Shown in pieces: positions 28,411 to 39,269 of a stretch of DNA of 64,000 bases. The position numbers and the translations under genes are program-made. Numbering within the stretch: position 1 is the stretch's first letter; the number at the start of each line of letters is the position of its first letter. The DNA lies in NCBI GenBank assembly GCA_943737045.1, contig CALSFV010000439.1, positions 80,611-144,610 on the forward strand, read 5' to 3'. Source of the stretch: Parapristionchus giblindavisi (taxonomy: Eukaryota > Nematoda > Chromadorea > Rhabditida > Diplogasteridae). Below the pieces are notes generated by a model. The model made no database searches. It saw nothing but the letters and a program-made list of their open reading frames with translations, and was not told the origin of the DNA.

Positions 28411-29469
28411 TTAACAATAGGATATAATCCTGGACGTCCGGTGTAGTAGTGAAGAGTAATCGTACCATCGGAATTGTCCTCACAACGGAAAGATGGGCCT
28501 GAATGAATACAGTTTCAGTGAACTGATCTTTGATCTTTGATCCTTGATCCTACCTCGAAGATTGGCCTTGTATACCACATGATCAATGAAATAATGAAGT
28601 GAATCGAGATTGTCGAGGAATCCATGAAAGTTAAAAGATTGTATGTTGTCTTTCATCACGAAATTAGCACTTCATTTTATCTTTTCATCATCACACGTTT
28701 CATTATATATTCATGAATACGTATAAATATTATATTATATTATAATAAAGATGAAATACCTTGAGATCAGGGCTCATACTTCTGATAAGATCATCCCATC
28801 CAATCTCCATTGTATATTCAATTAAGAATGATCCATACATTTCCCACACTTGTTCACGTGGCATCTCTTAATTAATTACTTTTATAAGCAGGTGGAATAA
28901 AGCCACATTTGATTTGATATTTTCACAACTTGGAAATACTTTTTATACGAGTAAAGGCAAAATGAAAACAACTTGAATTTGACGTTCTCTCTCTTTTCCT
29001 CACTCTCGTAGAAAAATAGTGTATATTGTGAACGTTTCTGGGGCTCAATTGTGCACTTCTTCAGTCATCGTCTTACTTTATTTTTTCTAGTTGGCGTTCT
29101 TGTTTTAATATGTATTTTAATTGTTTATGAAAAAATCCCTCGTCTCTTTTCTCCAAGATGCGATAAATATATAATTATTATATTATCTGTAACTTACTCG
29201 ATAAAACACTAACAGCATCAATGAGTAGATAAGTATCCGAGTCATTATAATAATGATTGACGATATTCTCTTTCCCTGATTCGAATCCCGCTCGTTCTCT
29301 GTAAATCGGACCAGATTCATTACACACAATTTTCTATTTACAATTAGAGTAGGAAGGTTAAACAAATAATCTAATTTTGACTTACAGTGTTTTCTGCCAG
29401 AATTCCTCTCCATACTTTCTAATCATCAACTGACGAACCGATTCATGAATGAATCCGAACTGAAAGAAA

Positions 29470-30239
29470 TACAAAGAACATTAGGAATTCTCCTAATAAA
29501 TTTTGATAGTCTTGTCTATGTTTATGTTTATTCACTTTATTAATCTACATTAAACACTTTATTAAACAGTATTGGCAATAACACATCAAAAATGCCGGAA
29601 TATCCTTTAAAGGACCTATCAGAATAATTCAAAACTTCCGCTCTGACAACATGGTGAAACAATGAAAGTGAAAGACTGTGATCATAATACTCCTTAAGAT
29701 CATGACTATGTGTGCCATAAGTTCTTTAAAAGTATCAAGGGATGTTCTTTTAATTAATACGAACCATTATTCAGTCGATATTGTAAGATATGATGATATA
29801 ATGATAATCCACAGTAGATTGGAGTGGGCAGTGCCAAGAGACTCGTCCTACCATATACCTCAACTGAGATGCTGTGACTCTCTACACCTCGAGGCATCTT
29901 ATCCGTAGGACCATCTATTCCTACCAAATGTTGAATATTTCATGGTCATGCAATCATACACTCTATGTCTTCCTTTCGAGACTAAACCTGTCGTTGGATC
30001 ATTCTCCTTCCTCTACCCGTCTAGTTCCTCTCATTCCTTGTCGTCTTTCACTCATCTGTCAGGCAAACGACTTCTCACACGCCATTGGCACCATTTCTCA
30101 AGTGGGAGGCGACTACTTCTAGTGGATTGGAAGCAGCCACGGAAAATAAGGGACTCTGATCGTTTGGACATCAGAAATTAAGATATTATTAATTGCATAT
30201 ATCAATAAGTCTGTAGCAGTTTTGCTAGCTTTATCAAGA
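29470..30239. other. No recognised feature
   Basis: The region upstream (minus strand) of the first recognised cyclase exon. The exon with the start codon and any promoter should lie here, but I cannot identify them. Confidence 0.4.
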
Positions 30240-30243
30240 TTAA

Positions 30244-30576
30244 AGGTGGACTCCCCCGAATATTTTCGTGAACAAACTATGAAGACAGAATGATAGCAAA
30301 AGTTATTCTACATACCGTACACTATTTATTTTATGTTAATTCAGCTTATTGATCGCTAGAATCATGAATGAATCATGCTAGCAAACTCAGGCAAAGGCGC
30401 GCTTTTTGAAAATAGGAAAGTTCGGCAATAGGATTCGAACCCGCGACCATGCGCTTTCAAGTCTTACCACTACGCTAAAGGAACGATGGCTAGTCTCCCT
30501 AACTTCTTGCATATCACTAGACACTTGCATAAGCGAGATGCAAGAGATTTGCATGATCATTCGCGGGTCTCCACCT
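30244..30576 (-). mobile_element. Second 333-bp TTAA element with tRNA-like core
   Basis: TTAA at 30240-30243 and 30577-30580, ends AGGTGGACTCCCCCGAAT and the complement of AGGTGGAGACCCGCGAAT. The minus-strand core near 30420-30480 reads TTTAGCGTAGTGGTAAGACT and later GCGGGTTCGAATCC. Confidence 0.9.
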
Positions 30577-30599
30577 TTAACATACAATGAATGATGTAA

Positions 30600-31730
30600 G
30601 TCTGAATTCTGATAATAGAGAATATTTTTTACGTAAAATATTAGTTGAAAAAGGCATGATAGGCATGATCGTAGATGTGAAAAGTACACTTGTCACAGTG
30701 TGCATGTCTTCACTTATTTATTGTTAATTCGTACCTCGAGTCAACTCTTTGTGAGGCGTTACTACCTCTCTCGTTATTCTCTTTCACTTTGATGGTCTAT
30801 CCCGAAACGCTCATCATACATTTAGACACCAAATTCATTTTTTTTATTTTCAGTCGAGTTTCGCTATTACAGTGCAGCCCGGTCGTGTTTTGTACACATT
30901 CTCCATTGCGCTCCGCTGCGGGGCGCATTTGGACGCATCATTTATTTCCTTTACGTATGAATATTTTTGAATTCTCAAAGTCTTAATCATGAGTTTCCGT
31001 GATAAAAAGTTCTTTTAATGACTAAAGAAACTAAAACAAAATTTTTACTAATGAGAAAAAACAATTAAAAGGTAAACCACACTGGTCCGAAAATGGTGGG
31101 TACAGTAAATTTTAAAATAGGTAACAATATATAACACGCTATCTTAGAAAATCGACATATGTGCGATTATTTTTCATTCGATAAGATATAGAAAGATCAT
31201 TTAAAGTCAAACAAACTTAGACAGACTATAGACCAAGTTTGTGAGAACGAATTAGAAAACACTATCTGAGAGAATTCAACAACTGGAATATTTTTTGGTA
31301 TCGATGAAAAATGAATTTGCCTGTTTTATGTGTGATAAAAAAAGCTAAATGAGCGAAGTACACTGGTACTTGGAAATATCATCCAATTGAAAATTCGCTT
31401 CAGGGGTGACCACACAACGATTTGGCGACTTTTCCTAAAAAGTTTATTTCGAATCCAATCGATGCGGGAGTGGGCTCAATCGAATCCTTAGCTAATTCTA
31501 AGAAACTATTGTCCATGTGAGTTTTTTATTAACGGTCAACGAAGGCTGGAATTGGGAATTTTCGAAAAAATTTCACATTTAATTAATTTTCACTATTTCA
31601 CCATAACAAACCTACAACTTTTTATTTGCTCAATCGCTTCTAAATATTATAACACATCTTCAGTTTGAAAATCATAATTTTAAAAAAAATACATATCATG
31701 TGAAAAAAAAATTTATAACGATAATCGTAA
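30600..31730. other. No recognised feature
   Basis: AT-rich, with short random open frames on both strands. No conserved exon or terminal inverted repeat was recognised. Confidence 0.5.
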
Positions 31731-31733
31731 TTA

Positions 31734-32192
31734 TGGTGTGCACCTACAGTAATCCCTAATCGGTCAATTTGGAAATTTGGTAGTTTTAAACATATTTCAC
31801 TGATGTTCTTGACATGACTGAGGTATATAACTACTCCTCGTCTTCGGAGTGCACCTATTCCCATGTGCCGATTTCGCTGAAAATTGACATTTTTCGTAAA
31901 TTTATCACTATTTCGTTGTTTGTTCTCCATTATCGATAAAAATTATAACACTATACCATATTATCATCGATACAAACATACTAAAAATGAAGAGAAACGG
32001 TTGACTGGGAAGAAAGTTATTGCTGAAAAACCAAAATATCATAGAATATTGATCCGCACTGTACCGTGCACGTGCACTCCGTAGACGAGGAGTAGTTATA
32101 TACCTCAGTAATGTCAAGAACAGCGCTGAAATATGTTTAAAACTATCAAATTTCCAAATTGACCGATTAGGGATTACTGTAGGTGCACACCA
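31734..32192. mobile_element. 459-bp foldback
   Basis: Ends TGGTGTGCACCTACAGTAAT and its complement, with arms of about 130 bp or more including CTCGTCTTCGGAGTGCAC and its mirror. Its right end abuts the AAT tract. Confidence 0.85.
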
Positions 32193-32443
<251 letters not shown>

Positions 32444-32567
32444 TGCAACAAAGTAAAATAACTAATAACTAGCGAAGATTCGGGGCGTAAAGAGATAGGG
32501 AGAGAACACAAAGAGGGAGAGATTAGAAGAAGAGAAGAGAAAAATGCAAAAAATAAACCCTTGCTAC

Positions 32568-32822
32568 TAGGGTTGGCTATTCGGGAGCGATTGCGGGCCC
32601 GCAACGATTTCTTTATTCCTACCAGGCCTATTTTTGTGATCGGTCGTTTTTCTCTGTTCTCTTAACTTGGGGAAGCAAACGAGAGAACGAAGGAAAGTGA
32701 AGAGAATAGAGAATAACGACCGATCACAAAAATAAGAAGGGTAGGAATAAAGTAGTCGTTGCGATGTCATGCCATTGTAATGCCATTGCGGGCCCGCAAT
32801 CGCTCCCGAATAGCCAACTCTA
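32568..32822. mobile_element. 255-bp hAT-like inverted-repeat element
   Basis: Ends TAGGGTTGGCTATTCGGGAG and the complement of TAGAGTTGGCTATTCGGGAG. The 8-bp duplication CTTGCTAC lies at 32560-32567 and 32823-32830. Arms continue through GCGGGCCCGCAA and GACCGATCACAAAAAT. Confidence 0.9.
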
Positions 32823-32963
32823 CTTGCTACTCTGGCTGAGGGATGTCCTACCCAAGGACCATCGAAAACCGTGGAGAAAAGAGGGGTCAACTCAAAAGTG
32901 TGTAGTAAAGCAGAAGATTTTGGTCAATCCTTAGGTGACATGCGTGATAAAATGTTCTTGTAC

Positions 32964-33130
32964 AGTAGCGCTCAAAAAGATTTCACATTGGTTTTTTTCG
33001 CGATATCTTTTGTTGTACTGATCGAAATGGGATGAAATTTGTAAAATATGTTCCTCAAGGTATTAGAATAACTATACTCATTTGGTTTTTCAAAAATTTC
33101 AGAAATCCGGTACTTTATTAGCTCTTTTTC
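32964..33130 (+). repeat. Solitary Tc1-like terminus
   Basis: TACAGTAGCGCTCAAAAAGA at 32962-32981 resembles Tc1/mariner ends, as at 14709. I see no matching opposite end within 1.5 kb. Confidence 0.5.
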
Positions 33131-33309
33131 AAAAATCACCAAAATCAACAATTCACAGTTACAAAAATCAGCCGCAATAATTAAGCAGAAAGAGGCAAGG
33201 AAGGGTCCAGCACTACAAAATTAACATCATAAATCATTTTTTAACTAAAATTTAGTGGGTTAACCCATACAATCAATTAATGCTGACAGCGGAGGGGCAA
33301 ACTAGGTGT

Positions 33310-33551
33310 TGTACGCTGACGGCAAACTCTCTCATATTTGAGGCATAGGTTATCTAACATGCGACAATTAGAGACAGGTTATCTCATATGTGAGACAACT
33401 TAGTTAGCTTACTCCAGTCCCCGTTACTATCTCGAGCGAGAGAGTATTTTCCAACATGTCTTTTTGAGAGATTTTGGAGTAAGCTAACCTTTCTCTATAG
33501 CTGAACAGTTAGACAACCTATATCTGTAAGAGAATTTGCCGTGAGTGTACA
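33310..33551. mobile_element. Small inverted-repeat element
   Basis: Ends TGTACGCTGACGGCAAACTC and the complement of TGTACACTCACGGCAAATTC; internal words around GGTTATCTAAC recur in mirror image. Confidence 0.65.
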
Positions 33552-33587
33552 CAGGCGATGACCCACAACCAACTCTACAAGCACACT

Positions 33588-33752
33588 CACAGAAAAATCC
33601 CTTGTCTATACGGGAATTATTCCCTAGAAAAGTCTCTCTACGGAATTCTTCCCTTATTGATAAGGGAATTCGTCCCATATGAGGGAATAATTCCCTTACC
33701 CATCAGGTAAGAATTCCGTAGAGAGACGTTACTAGGGAATTTTTTCTCTGTG
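33588..33752. mobile_element. Small hairpin element
   Basis: Ends CACAGAAAAATCCCTTG and the complement of CACAGAGAAAAAATTCCCT; inner arms pair around CTCTCTACGGAATTC. No clear duplication. Confidence 0.65.
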
Positions 33753-33829
33753 CAATTCAGCACATCTGCATCTACTATAACAAGGTTCCTGAAGCTCATT
33801 ATGATTTCTGGGAATGTTTATTGCTATTT

Positions 33830-34215
33830 GGCACCAGCAAGACCCAGATTTACCTCCAGACAAGTTGATCAGAGTATTGTTATGATGTCACGCGCGTGCC
33901 GGCGCAGCACTTCCGTCGACATTACAGCAGAGCTACACACCTAAGGCGTGTCCAATGTCCCTGTTCCGACATTCAATAGATGCCTGAATGGTGCTGACCT
34001 TCGTGGCTGTTGACCAGTTACCAAACAGTCTGGTTCTCTGAAGAATGGGAAGGCTTGAGTAGCATCTGCCAAGGAGCGCCTCCACTGGAGTCCTCAATAG
34101 TGGAAAAATGTTCTGTATACCACTCAGAGTAAACTTCTATCGTTCAAAAGCGATGGAATGAAATATTTGGGGAGACCTTAGGGTACTAGGTACCCATAAA
34201 AGTACCAATTATCGA
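33830..34215 (+). pseudogene. Tc1/mariner transposase remnant
   Basis: Broken reading frames resemble a Tc1-type transposase. The N-terminal DNA-binding part reads ARPRFTSRQVDQSIVMMS then STSVDITAEL. Further on come NGADLRGC, then KERLHWSPQ, then VLYTTQSKLL in place of the usual VLFSDESKF, so the catalytic DES-type motif is lost. Stops and frame changes interrupt it. A second, inverted remnant follows at 34255-34480. Confidence 0.65.
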
Positions 34216-34254
34216 CAATAAAGCGCGGCAGAAATGGGGTCATGATCAGGAGTG

Positions 34255-34480
34255 CGCACAGCTTAACAGGTCTACTCGGTAGATGAGGTATTGCTAACCA
34301 CTCAGCATCCACGAAAGTCAGCAGCATTCAAACATCTTCTGGCAGTTGGAACAGAGACATTGAAGACGTCCGAGATGTGTAGCTAAGCTGCAATGTCGAC
34401 GGCAGTGCGGCGCGGTTCCTCGCGCGACATCATAACAATACTCTGATCAACTTGTCTGGGGGTAAATCTGGGTCTTGCTG
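34255..34480 (-). pseudogene. Second Tc1/mariner transposase remnant, inverted
   Basis: The complement of 34385-34480 repeats the N-terminal sequence of the remnant at 33830 with substitutions (CAAGACCCAGATTTACC, then CGTCGACATTGCAGC), followed by a diverged continuation with LNAADFRGC and in-frame stops. The two remnants therefore face each other. It ends at a detached piece of the tandem-unit 3' flank. Confidence 0.6.
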
Positions 34481-34489
34481 GTACCAATG

Positions 34490-35095
34490 GTTGAATATTA
34501 GCAATTATCACGCATCAATCAATTAAGATTCCATCGATATCCAGCATTGTACTCTATCTAACTTAGTTCCATTACATAATAGCACAGTATTCTGGTCCAA
34601 GCCATTTTTCTTCCAAAGCAAGACAAAGGAGAGACCATTGTATTCGAGAGAGTTTGTATGTTGAGCGGTCGTTCTTGCTTTGAAAGTCATGAGAACGCTG
34701 TGATAGATGAGCACATTTTTAATGAGTTTTGATCCAATAACGATATGCTGTGTGTGTAATGTTTATTGAATAAAAATGAAGAACTTCGAAAATACCATAA
34801 TATCGAGATCACTGCTTAGTTTACTAGGAAGAAATTCTTTACAGTCAACACTAAAACATTATTAAAACAATTAAAAAAAACAATAAAAACAAACAATAAC
34901 AATAAACAATAAAACAAAACATAAAACATCTAAAACTGTTAGAACACCCGCCGTTTTCATGTTCCACCCATATCTATAAAGATCTATCAAAGCGACCCAG
35001 ATTCGATAAAATAGCGGAGTCCCCGGCATACGATATGGAAAAGAAATATATTTATATGCAAGTAATGATAACGCTATCGACAATACTCGAACAAA
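34490..35095 (+). repeat. Detached copy of the 0-10 kb 3' flank
   Basis: Matches 2770-3220 and 5935-6390 (for example CACGCATCAATCAA and CATGTTCCACCCATATCTAT), with a G-family element inserted at 34583-34702 and a local AACAATAAAA expansion near 34865-34920. Confidence 0.8.
34583..34702. mobile_element. G-family 120-bp element, ATAG duplication
   Basis: Ends CACAGTATTCTGG and GAACGCTGTG; ATAG at 34579-34582 and 34703-34706. Homologous flanks at 2855 and 6022 lack it and show the empty site. Confidence 0.9.
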
Positions 35096-35494
35096 TCCAT
35101 AAGTAGTTTATCGATTATTTTTACTTTTTATTTCCTTCACTGTCACATAAATATTTTGTCTTACTCTCTTAATTTCCTTATTGTGTTCCTGTCTCCATCT
35201 CTTTTTTCCTTCCTCATCTCTCAATTTCATTCGTCCCTCATCTCTTCCCCTGTCACCCTCTGACTTCTTTGATTGCTTCCCTTCGTCGTTCCCATATTTT
35301 CATTTTCTCCTCGATCGCGAATAACAACGCTCACACGAACTAAGTTATTAGAACTGAGTTACGTTAACTAAGTTAAGTGGTTCGAACTAAGTTAGGCAAG
35401 AAACTACTTTATGCTTCTATCGTTCATCTGTTACGCGCATTGTTCTCTTTTTCCTGATTGTCGTTGAGATGAGTCCACATACATACATACATAT

Positions 35495-35690
35495 TTATCC
35501 TATCAGCACATTAAATGCAGAGGGGGCCAAAACAGGGGGAATCTTCTTATCCACAAGATTTATCCTTCTCTGAGAGAATTCATCTCCATTCAAGAAAACG
35601 TCTGCATATGAAACTTGATGAATAGTCGAATAACCCACGAAAACATGACGTTGCTCGTCCAATCGGCCTGCTTGACGAGAGTCCACTGCA
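35495..35690 (-). CDS. Possible terminal exon of an unrecognised gene
   Basis: On the minus strand an acceptor-like GTGCAG precedes a 63-codon open frame ending in TAA that includes the stretch RHVFVGYSTIHQVSYADVFL. Composition is more protein-like than the surrounding frames, but I recognise no family and find no joining exon. The region 35100-35490 is T-rich with no feature. Confidence 0.25.
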
Positions 35691-36351
35691 CTCCCTTTTT
35701 AAACCACTGGAATTTATGTTGTTGTTGGTCTCACAATGCACAATAAATGTTCAACGATAAATCACCCAGGATATGCCATTATTACATCCGATTTCCTTTT
35801 CATATAAGGTATTAAAATTTTTTAAAAATAAAAAAAATTACCAAATTATTATAATAAAAATATAAAAATCTGGTACTTCCATATTTCAATCATATCCAGT
35901 TTGTTATCAGTCACTCTCTCACGCTCGACTCCAACCAAAGTAATTTATAATAGCTCAGTTATTTATATTTTTCAAAAGAAAATTAATTTTCTACTTGATG
36001 TGTGGCAAGGCAAATCGAAATGAAAACAAAACAAAAAAACAATTTTATTTAAAAGAAGTGAGGCAGGGTTCCTTCGTTAAAAAATTCTGCACCAGTTCTA
36101 ACTTAATTTTGCCAATCTCCCTTTGCAAACTGAAGGAGCTCTCATTTAGAGAAAAGAAAAGGAGCGCAAAAAGCAGAAGAAGAAGAAGAGGAGGACTCGA
36201 AGGTAATTGGAAAAAACTTCGTTATCCTCATCTGCTATCCTCTCCTTTCAAGCCACTTTTGTCCCTTCGAGAGGAGCCCTTATATCTCAATCATTTTTTT
36301 AAAATTTTTAAGTTACAAAACCTAGAATATTTTGTTCTTCGAATATATTAA

Positions 36352-36464
36352 AGGGACACCCCAAGCTTATTTGACTCTCTGCATTGGCAGCATTCTCTCA
36401 TAGACAAAGAATGCGAGAGAGTGTGGCCAGAGCGGAGCGTTTCAAATCAGCTTGGGGTGAAGCT
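36352..36464. mobile_element. A-family hairpin element, first copy
   Basis: About 110 bp, a near-complete hairpin: AAGCT(T/A)ATTTGA..CTCTC..CATTGGCA on one side, GCCAGAGCGGAG..TTCAAAT.AGCTTGGG on the other. TTAA at 36348-36351 and a decayed TTTA on the right. This is the leftmost of at least 20 copies; none is recognised in 1-36 kb. Confidence 0.8.
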
Positions 36465-36739
36465 TTATCTCTCTCCTCATACTTCACTCTCAACATGTCC
36501 CCTCACTAGATATCACGATCGCGATAAAAGAGATAAGAGTAGGTTTGGGCCCAAGTGGGATATAATCTGGGTAATCTGGGAACGGACCACTTGGTCCTGG
36601 TCGAGGACTTTGTTTTCGTGGAAGCCTACATTGCCTCGTTTCTTACGGGATTACACGTTAGCATCACAAAAATCGTTCATATCGTTCACCAGTAAGGAGG
36701 ATATTTCGTTATTTCTTTTTTTTTGTTTGTTTATTTATT

Positions 36740-36755
36740 TATATATTCATATCAT

Positions 36756-36790
<35 letters not shown>
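36740..36790 (+). repeat. (TA)n tract
   Basis: ATATAT tract of about 30 bp following T-rich sequence. The open frame spanning it at 36421-36927 has no recognisable domain. Confidence 0.8.
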
Positions 36791-36792
<2 letters not shown>

Positions 36793-37145
36793 AACCATAT
36801 TACAGGGTTTGGCATCAGTGGCAGTTTTAGAATATGTTTCAGTGATGTGTTATCTATGCATCCTCCACTGAAACTCGATGAAACTACGATCAGTAACGCT
36901 ATAATAGTTAGTATATTTTCTTCGTAGACCTTGAGTTCTCTTGGCATTTTAAAATGTCAAAAACAGGAAAGCTGAGTTTGTCTTTTGAACTTTTGATGAG
37001 TTTTGAAAATGTCTTTGAAATTCATCTAAGTCTTGAAATTGTTTCCAATCCAAAACGTTTCGGCACTGTTATTATTACTTCTTTCATATCTTCATTTTCA
37101 TCATATTCCATCGTCGCTTGAAGCGTTCACACCCTTTCATTATGC

Positions 37146-37281
37146 CTCTCTCTCCCTCTCCCTCTCCCTCTCCCTCTCCCTCTCCCTCTCCCTCTCCCTC
37201 TCCCTCTCCCTCTCCCTCTCCCTCTCCCTCTCCCTCTCCCTCTCCCTCTCCCTCTCCCTCTCCCTCTCCCTCTCCCTCTCT
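37146..37281 (+). repeat. (CCCTCT)n microsatellite
   Basis: About 22 perfect hexamer units, giving Ser-Pro and Glu-Gly dipeptide frames that are artefacts. Confidence 0.95.
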
Positions 37282-37611
37282 CAGGGTGCAACAGCCGTCC
37301 ATTTCATTTGATTGAGAGAGATTAAGGATACTCGATGGGAATGTGCAATCCAGAGATCAGAGAGGAGAGTTTATCTTCCTTTGAATTTCAATTTTCAATT
37401 TTTAATAAATTTTCTCAAATTTTCAAGTGATTTTCTCCTAATATCTTTACTGCTTTTCTTCATATTCTATGCCAGGTTTGTTAAAAAATCTTTAATTGTC
37501 ACAGATTATAAATTGATAAATTAGAAATGATAAATTATTGTTAAATATGATAAAACAAAAGTGTTTGGGTGCATAAACTTTATTACTTCATGTTATAGAA
37601 CACTGCTTTCT

Positions 37612-38130
37612 GCCCTTCAAAGCCACTCATTTGAAACTCTCCGCTCTGGCCATGCTGTCTCGCGCTTTTTTGGCAGGTGAGAGATCGCGGCCAGAGCGGC
37701 AAGTTTCAAATTAGCTTTTGGCATCCAAATCGCTCCGTCTGCCCGTATTCCTCCTCCCTCAACTCTCAGACATCACAATTATTCCTTGTCTTTCCTGAAA
37801 GCGTTCGCACGAAGGAATAGAACGGAATGATGCCATATCTCTCTGCAAGAATCAAGAAAAAACGCTGTTCTCACATTATTTTCTAAATAACTTTCTCTTT
37901 CTCTCTAGTATTTGTGACACACGGGGTGGGTGGAGAACACAACCATATGTTTTGTCTTCCTTTGTCGGCGAGAGATCTTGGCCAGAGCGGAGAGTCCCAG
38001 ATTAGCTCCATTAAAAGTGAAACCCCAAGCTAACTTGAAACTCTCCGCTCTCGCCACACTCTCTCGCGTTCTTTAGCCTGCGAGAGACTATTGCCAATGC
38101 GGAGAGTAAAATTATCTTGGGGTCTACACG
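37612..38130. repeat. Three A-family hairpin copies (one partial)
   Basis: Copies at 37612-37725 and 38012-38130, and a right half at 37965-38010. Between them, 37900-37960 (GTGGGTGGAGAACACA) recurs at 46670-46950, split there by a hAT-like element. Confidence 0.75.
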
Positions 38131-38241
38131 ATCAATCTTCGACAAAACTCTGGTTATTAGCGTGTGAATCATGAATAGCATAACATAACATAACATAATT
38201 TATCAGGTGCATGATAAGGGTTGATATATAAGATGGTTGTA

Positions 38242-38247
<6 letters not shown>

Positions 38248-38298
<51 letters not shown>
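38248..38298 (+). repeat. (AG)n microsatellite
   Basis: About 25 AG units. Confidence 0.95.
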
Positions 38299-38300
<2 letters not shown>

Positions 38301-38414
38301 CATGCACCTTCCTCAAAACATTCGGTCAACATTGTGCTTTGGTCAGTTCTGGAATGTCAATCTCCTTGATTGGAATGAGGAGTAGTCATGGAATTGTTGT
38401 GGCTTCTCACTACT

Positions 38415-38790
38415 CTGTTCCTTATTTCTCTACCTCTCCTTCTGCCTCTCCCTCTCCCTCTCCTTATTTCTCTACCTCTCCCTCTCCTTATTTCTCTCCC
38501 TCTCCTTATTCCTCTTCCTTTACCTCTCCTTCCACCTCTACCTCCATCTACCTCTCCTTATTTCTCTCCCTCTCCTTATTTCTCTCCCTCTCCTTATTTC
38601 TCTACCTCTCCTTCTGCCTCTCCCTCTCCCTCTCCTTATTTCTCTACCTCTCCCTCTCCTTATTTCTCTCCCTCTCTTTATTCCTCTTCCTTTACCTCTC
38701 CTTCCACCTCTACCTCCATCTACCTCTCCTTATTTCTCCACCTCTCCCTCTCCTTATTTCTCTACCTCTCCCTCTATATCCCGTCATCTC
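38415..38790 (+). repeat. CT-rich satellite-like tract
   Basis: Irregular CTCTCC/TTATTTCTC units with a higher-order repeat of roughly 180 bp (38420-38590 resembles 38600-38760). Open frames are artefacts. Confidence 0.9.
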
Positions 38791-38924
38791 CGCCCTCACA
38801 GCAGATAGAGTGAGAGGTTCAGACATCCAGTCTATTTTCACTGATGAATGCTCACTTTCTTTCGCTAAATTTCACATGATTTGTTGTAACAAATTTTCTA
38901 TTATCAACCATTTCTTAAAAAGAA

Positions 38925-39260
38925 TGCACCGAACTAATTTGAAACTCTCCGCTCTGGTAATGCTCTCTAGTGTTCCGCATTCGTGCATTAGTCGTGCAAC
39001 CGTTACATCATTTTCAGTCATCAGAGACTTTTAGCGGTCGCTATTTGTACTGCTTTATTGGAATTTGCATTTATATAACAAAGAAAATGCCAATAAAGCA
39101 TTAAAGAAGCGACCGCTAAATGTATCTGATGACTGAAAATGATGCAACGATTGCACGAATTGCACGACCAATGCACGAATGCGGAACACTAATGCTCTCG
39201 TGCTTTCTTTGTATACGAGTGTACACTGTCAGAGCGTAGAGTTTAAAGATGGAGACCCAC
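38925..39260. mobile_element. A-family hairpin split by a hAT-like element
   Basis: The left arm (TTTGAAACTCTCCGCTCTGG) ends at 38967 and the right side resumes at 39192, with the C-family element between them. Confidence 0.85.
38968..39191. mobile_element. C-family hAT-like 224-bp element, copy 1 (nested)
   Basis: Ends TAGTGTTCCGCATTCG and its complement, with an 8-bp duplication ATGCTCTC at 38960-38967 and 39192-39199. Nearly a full-length palindrome (ACTGAAAATGATG, AGCGGTCGCT). Inserted in an A-family hairpin. Confidence 0.95.
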
Positions 39261-39269
39261 GAGTTTATT

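Larger units (their letters stand above)
11964..29459 (-). pseudogene. Atypical soluble guanylate cyclase (gcy-31..37-like), interrupted and probably decayed
   Basis: Soluble guanylate cyclases convert GTP to cGMP in the cytosol; the nematode atypical group acts in oxygen-sensing neurons. Order along the minus strand: haem-NO-binding exons (29386-29459, 29198-29298, 28760-28866, 28554-28623, then from 28498; 26895-27025), the HNOBA region (from 26689; 26262-26364; 26149-26220; about 25850-26097), signalling helix and coiled coil (24821 to about 24960; 24628 to about 24725), class III cyclase domain (17609-17675, 16200-16339, 13240-13296, 13020-13180, 12585-12677), and C-tail (12259-12311, 12133-12204, 11964-12070, stop TAA). 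The haem-ligand His lies in [12 protein letters not shown]. The YxSxR motif reads YYTGR. Catalytic signatures are [18 protein letters not shown] and [14 protein letters not shown]. All exons from 17675 down join in perfect phase. Lesions lie upstream: a probable lost acceptor at 28624, a 1-nt deletion near 26168, TGA at 25972-25974, and element insertions. The first Met exon is not identified. Confidence 0.85.

Noticed and set aside
28785..28866. Membrane guanylate cyclase as identity of the minus-strand gene
   Set aside because: The haem-binding and HNOBA exons, absence of a transmembrane or kinase-like domain, and the C-tail fit the soluble atypical group.
36421..36927. 168-codon plus-strand frame
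   Set aside because: Begins inside an A-family hairpin and runs through T-rich and TA repeats; no domain and no splice logic.
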